Assembly: GCA_027257055.1 (NCBI GenBank)
Contig: JAPVLO010000074.1
Location: 1,488,001 to 1,552,000 of the forward strand
Origin: Cephalopachus bancanus
Taxonomy: Eukaryota; Chordata; Mammalia; Primates; Tarsiidae
Reading direction: 5' to 3'
Length of the DNA stretch: 64,000 bases
Part shown: piece after piece, positions 56,785 through 64,000 of the stretch
Numbering within the stretch: the first letter of the stretch is position 1
Layout: each line of letters begins with the position of its first letter
Notes under the pieces: model-generated
What the model saw: only the letters and a program-made list of their open reading frames with translations
Told to the model about the DNA's origin: nothing
Database searches by the model: none
Translations under genes and position numbers: made by a program

Positions 56785-59700
56785 CTGTCTGCTCTCTTGA
56801 TTGTTTCTTTTGCTTTACAGAAGTTTGTCAGTTTGATGAGGTCCCACTTGTCGATCTTATCTCTTATAGCATGGGCATTTGGGGTTTTGATCAGGAATTG
56901 GTTGCCAGTTCCCGTTGCCATAAGAGTATCTCCTGCATTTTCTAAGGTTCTTATAGTTTGAGGTTTTACATTTAGGTCTCTGATCCATTTCGAGTTGATT
57001 TTTGTGTATGGGGATATGTAGGGGTCCTGTTTCAATCTTTTACATATGGTCAACCAGTTTTCCCAGCACCATTTACTGAATAGGTTCTCCACTCCCCAGT
57101 GGTTGGTGGTGGAGGCTTTGTTGAAGATGACTTGGTTAAGAAATTGAGGTTTCTGGAATCTCAATTCAATTCCATTGGTCTATATGCTGTCTTGTACCAA
57201 TACCAGGCTGTTTTGATTATTGTAGCTTTATGATAAAATTTAGCCTGGGAGTGTGATACCTCCTGCTTTATTTATTTATTTTTTTTGGTTAAGGATATTT
57301 TGGCTATTCATGGTTCTTTATGTTTCCTTATAAATTCCTGTATTGTTGTTTCTAGGTCTGAGAAGAATATTATTGGTAATTTGATGAGTATTGCATTAAA
57401 TCTGTAGATTGCCTTAGTAGGATGGATATCTTTGAAATGCTGATTCTTCCCATACATGAGCATGGAATATTTTTCCACTTGTTTGTTCATCTTTGATTTC
57501 TTTTGAGCAGTATTTTGTAGTTTTCATTGTAAAGGTCTTTCACATCTCTGGTTAGGAAGATGCCAAGATATTTCTTTCTTTTTTTTTTTTTTTTTGGCTA
57601 TTTTGGATGGGATTGTGCTTTTTTATTGGGGTTTCTGTTTGTTTATTATTGGTGTATAGAAATGCAATTGTCTTTTGCGCATTTATTTTATACCCTGAGA
57701 CTTTGCCAAAGTCCTTTATTAGTGCAAGGAGGTTTTTGACAGATTCTTTTGGGTTTTCGAGGTATAGAATCATGTCATTCACAAAGAGGGATAACTCGAT
57801 TTTCTCTTTTTCTATTGGGATATCCCTGATCACCTTCTCTTCTCTGATTTCTCTAGCTAGAAATCTAAAAGTATATTGAACAAAGGCGTGGAAGTGGGCA
57901 TCCTTGTATTGTTCCAGTTTTCAGGAAAATGGTTCCAATTTCTGTTCAGTTAGCAGCATGCTGGCTGTGGGTTTCCCATAGATGGCTCTTACTATTGTAA
58001 GGTATGTTCTATCTATGACGAGATGTTTGAAGCTTTTTATCAGGAAGGGGTGTTGGATTTTATCAAAAGCTTTTTCTGAATCTAATGATATAATCATGTG
58101 ATTTTGTTTTTAAATCTGTTGATGTATTTAATTACGTTTATGGTCTTACAATTGTTGAACCAGTCTTGCATCCCAAGGATGAAGCCTACTTGGTTGTGGT
58201 GGGTGATTTTTCATATGTGTTGTTGAATCCAGTTTGCTAGGATCTTGTTGAGAATTTTAGCATCTATGTTCATCCAAGATATTGACCTGTAGTTCTCTTT
58301 CTTTGTTGGATCGTTACCTGACTTGGGAATCAATGTGATGTTAGTTTCATAAAATGATTTGAGGAGAGTTCCATCCTTCTCAATCACCTGGAATATTTTC
58401 AATAGGATTGGTATCAGTTCCTCCTTGTAAGTTTTGCAGAATTCTGCTGGAAAGCCATCTGGTCCAGGGCTTCTTTTGTAGGTAGTTTTTTATGACATAG
58501 TCAATTTCCTGGACTGTTATTGGTCTATTTATGGTCTCGCTTTCTTCTTGTTTCAATTTGGGGAGGTTGTGTGATGTCAGAAAATCCTCCGTTTCCCTTA
58601 GGTTTTCCAATTTGTTTCCATACAAATGTATATAGTAGTCTCTGATAATCTTTTGTATTACTTCAGGATCAGTTGTTACTTCAGTTTTTGTGTTTCTGAT
58701 TGAGTTATTTGGCCTTTTTCTCACTTTCTCAATCTAGATAGGGGACCATCTTTATCCTTTCAAAGAACCAGCTTTTTGTTTCAATGATTTTTGTATTAAC
58801 TTTTTGTCTTCTATGTCCTGGGTGTGGACTTTTATTTTGGTGATCTGGATTCTTCTGCTGAAGTTAGGGTCTTGGTGGTCTTGCCTTTCCAGACTCTTTA
58901 GGTGACTTGTTAGGCTGTTAACTTGTGATCTTTCCATTTTCTTCATGTGTGTTGATAGAAATATGAATTCTCCTCTTACTACTGCTTTTATGGCATCCCA
59001 GAGGTTTTGGTAAGATCTTTCTTCATTTTATTTGTTTCCAGGTATCTTTTAATCTCTGTTTTGATTTCTTTGTTGACCCAGAAGCTGCCCAGCATCATAC
59101 TGTTTAGTGTCCACGTCTTTGTGAGTTTTGGGGAAACTTTGTTGGTATTGATATTTATTTTTACTCCACTGTGGTCTGAGAAGGTGCATGGCAAAAGTTC
59201 AATCTTATGAAATTTGTTTAGGCTTGATTTATGGCCAAGGATATGGTTGATCTTAGAGAACGTTCTATGTGGTAGTGAGTAGAATGTATTTTCTGTGGTC
59301 GTTGGGTGGTGTGTTCTGTAGGTATCAATTAAGACCATTTGGTCAAGAGTCACATTGAGGTTCTGAATTTCCTTGCTGATTTTTTGTCTTGATGATCTAT
59401 CTAGGGTTGTGAGTGGAGTATTAAAGTCCCCAGCTATGATATTGTTAGAGTCATTTTTTTTTTAAGATTGGCTAAAAGCTGCTTTATGAAAGTTGTTGTT
59501 CCTATGTTGGGTGCATATATGTTTAGGATGGATATTTCTTTTGATAGATTAAAACTTTTATCATTATATAGTGACCTTCTGTATCTTTTTAAATTTTTGA
59601 TATCTTAAAGGATGTTTTTTTCTGATGTTAAGATGGCAACTCCTGCTTTCTTTTGTCTTCCATTTGCCTGAAATTTTGCTTCCCATCCTTTTGCTTAGAG

Positions 59701-59911
59701 TCTGTGAGTGTCCTTTCTGGTGAGATGAGTCTCTTGGAGACAATATATTGTTGCCTCATGATATTTTATCTATTTTGCCATTATATGTGTGCTTTGAGTG
59801 GTGAATTTAGTCCTTTCACATTCAGGCTAGTTATTGAAATGTGAGAGTTTATCCCTGTCATGAGGTTCTTATAGAGTTATTATTTTTCCTGTTTGTTTGT
59901 TGTCTTTCTTT

Positions 59912-60887
59912 TTATTTTGGGGTTGATTCATGTGTGTTTTCAGTTTTTTTCCTGCACTCTTGAGAATAACTTTTCATTCTTTTGTATCTTTCTTCTGTGT
60001 TAAATGCTTTCTTATGTGTTTCTTGCAGATCTGGTCTAGAGTCAGTGTAAATTTTTAGGGATTGAATGTCTGGGAAAGATTTTAATTCTCCCTCACTGAT
60101 GAAACTTAGCTTAGCTGGATAGGTTATTCTTAGTTGCAATTGTTTGTCTTTGATACGGCTCCAAGCTCTCCTAGCCTGAAGTGTTCCTGTAGATAATTCT
60201 GCTGCTATTCTGATTGGTCTTCCTCAGTAGGTTGTCTGACCTTTATCTCTTGCTGCCTTTAAGATTTTTTCTCTTATAACTACTGTGTTTAAGCAAATTA
60301 CTACGTGACTAGGAGTTGGTCTTCTCATTTGTTGTCTTGCAGGATTTCTCTGAATCTCTTATGCTTGAATGGTTGCATCACTAATGAGATGAGGGAAGGT
60401 TCCTAAATAATTTCATGGAGTGTTTGTTCCAGGGTTGTTTTTGTCTCTCTTTCTGCCTCAGGAAGCACAATTGCTTTTAGGTTCAGCCTCTTGAAGTAAT
60501 CGCTCATCTCTTGGAGATTTTATTTTGTCTTTTTAAACTTCTTTTCTATGTTTTTAACAATTTGATTTAGTTCTATATTTTGGCCCTCAAGCTGGAGATT
60601 CTTTCTTCTGCTTAGCTAATTCTGCTTTCCATGCTTATCAGTTGGTTATTTATTTCATTCATAGTATTCTTTACTGCTATCTCAGTTATCAATTCCTTCC
60701 TATTTTTCTCTTGTCTCTCCTTAATTCTTTTTATTCTGTCTATTAATGTCTTGATAGCTGGGTTTGTAGTTTGAGACCAGTCATGCTGGGGCCTCTTCAT
60801 TATTTGCATTCCAAAGTCTGTTTTCTTAGTGTCTGACCTCCCTGGGGTCTGTGTGAGACCCAAATTCTTCTTTTGGTTTTTCTTCAT
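59912..60887 (-). pseudogene. L1-D ORF1 (RNA-binding chaperone), decayed
   Basis: The start at 60887 gives MKKNQKKNLGL, matching L1-C ORF1. The coiled-coil part is open at 60887-60612 (DRIKRIKERQEKNRKEL, then ISMESRIS). The C-terminal RNA-binding end is open at 60139-59912 (YPAKLSFISEGELKSFPDIQ, then TPK). The middle is frameshifted. The short space to the ORF2 start is normal for L1. Confidence 0.87.
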
Positions 60888-62362
60888 TTGTGTAGATTTT
60901 GCTCCTTCCCACCTTCCCCCCTTCTTTAATTCTGTTGTTCAAGGATGGCAGGGTTGCTTTTACTTCTGTTTGCTCAGTCTCTTATTCTTCCTTATGTGGA
61001 TCCTCTGACTTTGTTCAATTCTGAAGCTGGACTGCGGGTTGGGGACTGTACTTTTTGCAGGTTTGAGATTTAATTGAAGGGGGATCTGTGATTCAAAATC
61101 TATCTGCAGATCCCAGTATCCACTGACAGGTGTATGGGTACCCTGGAACCCACTTCCCAGTGTCTTACAATCTGTCCATGCAGTGGGGGTATAGGTTTGC
61201 TCTCTGGAAGCAAAATGAGGTAAGAAAAAGGAAAATAATGGAAAAAGGAAGGAGGGGGGAACATGGAGAGAGAAGAGTTAGAGGGAAAACAGACAGGTGA
61301 ACCAACTAAAAAATGAAAAGAGATACAAAGACAGGAAAGAGTTTTTAAAAAAACTAAAACGTACAGATAATCATGCAAACACACAGTCCAACAAAAACCT
61401 GCCTATTGATATAGTTTTCCCATACACAAATAGGAAGTCTAATCGATAGAAGGAAGAAAAATAAATCAGTAAAATAATAGAAACAAAGCAAGTCTGAAAA
61501 CGTTATCAGCAATAGAAATAGAAAAAAACTAAAACAAAAAACAAACAAAAATGAGCAAAACAAACAGACAAAAACTAAAAAATAAATAAAAACAAAGAAC
61601 CAAACTGGCTCTGAGGTTGTACCTGTAAGTCCAACGTCCTTTCAGTTCTGATCTCTAGGCTTTCCCCTCTGGTCTTAGTGCAGGCAAATAAGGTTTCTCA
61701 CAGTTTGGTCAGATGCCCCAGGACTACTTTGGAAGGAGAGTGGATCAGATCTTGACTCATCCAGCTTGCTACCTTTCAGGTTTGCCACTCTGATCTGACC
61801 TACCTGTTTCTGATCCAGCATGGGTGAGGGGCTTCTGTCTCTCCTGATTTGATGGGAATATCCTAGGTCCCAAGTTGGAGGCTGGGTGGAGCTGGGCATA
61901 GCTGGGTGGGGCAATGCAGATCCCTGGCCTGGTCCTGGGACAGAGATCATGGCTGTGGTCAGAGTCTCCTCACCTGGCATAGATATCTTCTTTGGCTCTC
62001 CCCGATCCTCTTTCTCCACGGATCAGATCCAGGGCTCCACCTGATCTGCTATAATAGGTGATGGTGTTGGCCAGGTGCCAGGTGATGAGAATCAGCTGGA
62101 TTCTGGCAGGCTATTCTCAGGAGCATGCCCCGAGCAGCAGACGATCCTTCATGGGAGTAGGCCCGCACTCCAATCTTGGGGCAGTGGGGGCTTGCAGTTG
62201 CCCTCAGAGGGTGATCCCGGCTGCATGAACCTGTCTCCCCTCAGACGGACTTTCACTCTCCCACCAGTGCTTGCCTACTCATTCAAAGAGTCTTTATGGA
62301 CACTCGCTTCTGTGGAGACTCTCACAGTCCGACCTGTCCGGTGGCCATCTTAAGCTTCCCAA
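60888..62362 (-). promoter_or_regulatory. L1-D 5'UTR with YY1-like motif and T-rich block
   Basis: The AAGATGGCC core (complement 62343-62350) lies near the 5' end. The plus strand is A-rich at 61200-61610, meaning T-rich in the L1 sense, as in A and B. A conserved segment at 61095-61200 aligns with 21870-21960 of L1-A. The outer half (61640-62340) is GC-richer. The stretch 60893-61070 is the part that L1-C retains. Confidence 0.76.
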
Positions 62363-62373
62363 ATCTATGCATT

Positions 62374-63439
62374 CTAAAGAGTTGTATAATATTTCATTGA
62401 AAAGTAGAAGAAAAAATAATTACTTCAAATCAAATAATACACTTAATATAAATTTATAAATGTTCAATTAAACAATTTTTGTATCACAAATATATCATAG
62501 TCTTTCTCTTTATGAATTGTAACAGTGGGAATTAATTTCTTCAAAAGTTTATGTAAAGCTGTGAGAAAAGAATTCATATGAGAACCATTTAGAACTTGAG
62601 AAATGTACTTACATTTTCAATATTTTATTTCTTTTTTATGTATAATTATCTTTAAGATGATCTTCTATCACATTATTATAAATTGCTTTATCCATATGAA
62701 TGCCAAAGAAAATTTGTAACAGAAATATCGTCCTGAGTATTTTACCAAAATACAAAATATTTATAAAATATTGTACTGATATTGGTATTATTGGATAAAA
62801 AATAATATTTTCCAGTTCTCAAAGCGTTTATTTTAAGACAACCATATTTCAGCCCAAATGACAATTTGTTTTTCTTAAAATTTCCATTAATACAATATAG
62901 TTTAATATTTTTGTAAAACATTAGTATCAATGCCTAGATCTCGCTGAAATATCAAAAATGGAAATGATGGAAATATTATGAAAATAAATCTCCAGTTTCT
63001 CTGAACCTAGTCTCTAACAATGAATGTGAGAGTTTGACATTGTGCCGGCAGGTAAGTGGTAATGAGTTGTTAGATATTTAGGTGACACAAAGGAGTCAGA
63101 GTTCACTGGATACAAACAATAACTGATTACTAATTGTCATTCTAAGCAATCAAGAAATATTTCCATCTCAAGATGTTACTTAATTACCAATAAATAATTT
63201 TACAACTCTTACTTATATGTGCAAGCCTTTCCAAGTGCTTTCTACTTACATGTTATTCTGTTTGTCATTGTACTAAAAATTTAACTGAAATATCTTTATG
63301 ATTACAGGCTTCTAGTTCGCTTTCTTTCTCCATAATGTAAGCATTTTAATACAAGAAATAGTTACAGAATCATAGTAAGAAAATGTTTTATAATGTTATA
63401 AAGTTGGTTAATAAAAATCAAGAAACATTGATGGATAAA
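62374..63439. other. Unassigned AT-rich DNA
   Basis: I see no gene or nameable element. Open frames are short. Confidence 0.5.
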
Positions 63440-63660
63440 AAAGCAGCTCTACCTATGTTGAAGTGAATCTAATCTCTGCCCTTCTTTACACCACATTATT
63501 TATTATGTGTGTGAAGTTGTGAATCTTAGGTTTCTCTGTATATTTTCTCTTCTGGAATATCAGGATGATAATTCATTCACTTCATAGATTTGCATGAGAA
63601 TAAAGAGTATAGATGCATGAAAGAATTCTTAGGAGATCATCACTGAATAAATACTTCCTA
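63440..63660 (+). mobile_element. Possible MIR SINE relic
   Basis: The order 'gtgtgaagttgtgaatcttaggtttctctgtat...ttctggaatatcaggatgataattcattcacttcatagatttgcatgagaataaa' and then 'cactgaataaata' follows the core and 3' part of the mammalian-wide MIR element. It is highly diverged. The family call rests on pattern memory and needs an alignment. Confidence 0.5.
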
Positions 63661-64000
63661 TCTCGACTCACTTATATATCACCATCAAGGCAATAATGAT
63701 TTACTTTGTTACTATATCTCTGCTTTCCAAATAAATTAGAATATCAACCAAGACCTAAGTGATAAATAAAATAAGATCTAAGACCATTTTAATTATTTTA
63801 GAAAACATTTTTGACAAATTCTGCAGTCATAAAGGTTATTGTTTCATGTTGACTGGGCTATTCAATGCTATTTATTACAAGAAATAGCATCTGAAGTGTT
63901 TACAATAACCACAGGATGCTTGTAATAGGGCAGCAGATAGAGGTTGCAGAGGAGATGTGTTCCAGGCTGTAGGTTAGATGCTTGGGATTCCAGTGTAAAT
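63661..64000. other. Unassigned AT-rich DNA to window end
   Basis: I recognise nothing here. Confidence 0.5.

Larger units (their letters stand above)
55440..59861 (-). pseudogene. L1-D ORF2, decayed, with two Alus inside
   Basis: The MTGINSHISI-type start is at 59861. The endonuclease keeps the QETH glutamate (complement near 59735) and an SDHSG series within 59353-58988. The RT is readable at 58724-58380 and 58402-58211. The active site reads FVND (57785-57774), so one catalytic Asp is lost. Thumb and C-terminal parts are at 57490-57308, 57164-56800 and 56106-55930. Several frameshifts and stops occur. The exact C-terminal end is uncertain. Confidence 0.87.
54951..62362 (-). mobile_element. 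L1-D: full-length L1, antisense, with three Alus
   Basis: In the minus sense: 5'UTR 62362-60888, ORF1 60887-59912, ORF2 59861-about 55440, 3'UTR, then a tail reaching 54951 and interrupted by Alu copy 15. Alu copies 16 and 17 interrupt the ORF2 C-terminal part. Removing the three Alus leaves about 6.5 kb, a normal L1 length. The AAGATGGCC motif (complement 62343-62350) lies about 12 bases from the 5' end. An 11-bp duplication flanks the element. Confidence 0.94.

Noticed and set aside
56515..56961. 148-residue open frame, and similar frames at 41582-41956, 55790-56341, 49951-50247 and 12825-13076
   Set aside because: These are translations of Alu elements in either strand ([19 protein letters not shown]), some running into antisense L1. 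They are not genes.

Overview
This is a stretch of primate nuclear DNA made almost entirely of retrotransposons. I find no host protein-coding gene, rRNA, tRNA, CRISPR array or bacterial-type operon. Seventeen 7SL-derived Alu SINEs and a dense set of L1 LINEs place it in a primate. Three Alus look like the ancient AluJ type. The other fourteen are a dimeric lineage unlike the human AluS/Y consensus, and unlike the lemur Alu and the galago type II Alu as I know them. A tarsier (Tarsius/Carlito) is my best guess, by inference only.

Layout: 1-1300, 5'-inverted (twin-primed) L1 end. 2365-3630, ancient antisense L1M fragment split by an Alu. 5066-5354, Alu. 5498-12582, near full-length antisense L1 ('B'). 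12809-20100, mostly unlabelled AT-rich DNA with four Alus, microsatellites and a poly-A relic. 20100-20551, antisense L1 tail. 20561-33447, a full-length sense L1 ('A') broken by three Alus and by a second, younger L1 ('C', 24614-29968) with matching target-site duplications. 34526-35296, truncated antisense L1. 35307-39900, AT-rich DNA with two Alus, old LINE pieces and a GC-rich block. 39905-46455, sense L1 ('F') with two Alus and a 250-bp GGA/GAA microsatellite. 46456-48802, unlabelled DNA. 48803-54440, an old sense L1 ('I') split by a 3.6-kb twin-primed L1 ('G/H'), next to a truncated antisense L1. 54951-62362, full-length antisense L1 ('D') with three Alus and matching target-site duplications. 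62374-64000, AT-rich DNA with a possible MIR.

The elements relate as layers of insertion. L1 machinery (ORF1 RNA-binding protein, ORF2 endonuclease/reverse transcriptase) made the L1 copies and, in trans, the Alus. All L1 reading frames here are broken, so none is autonomous. L1-C is the least decayed: it alone keeps the FADD reverse-transcriptase motif, but it has lost the catalytic endonuclease Glu43 and carries stops and frameshifts. Its 5'UTR is about 240 bp against about 1.5-2 kb in A, B and D, which looks like a splice-type internal deletion. Summing my own intervals, roughly 70% of the window is recognisable transposon. I found no new multi-gene system; the most interesting material concerns retrotransposon structure.
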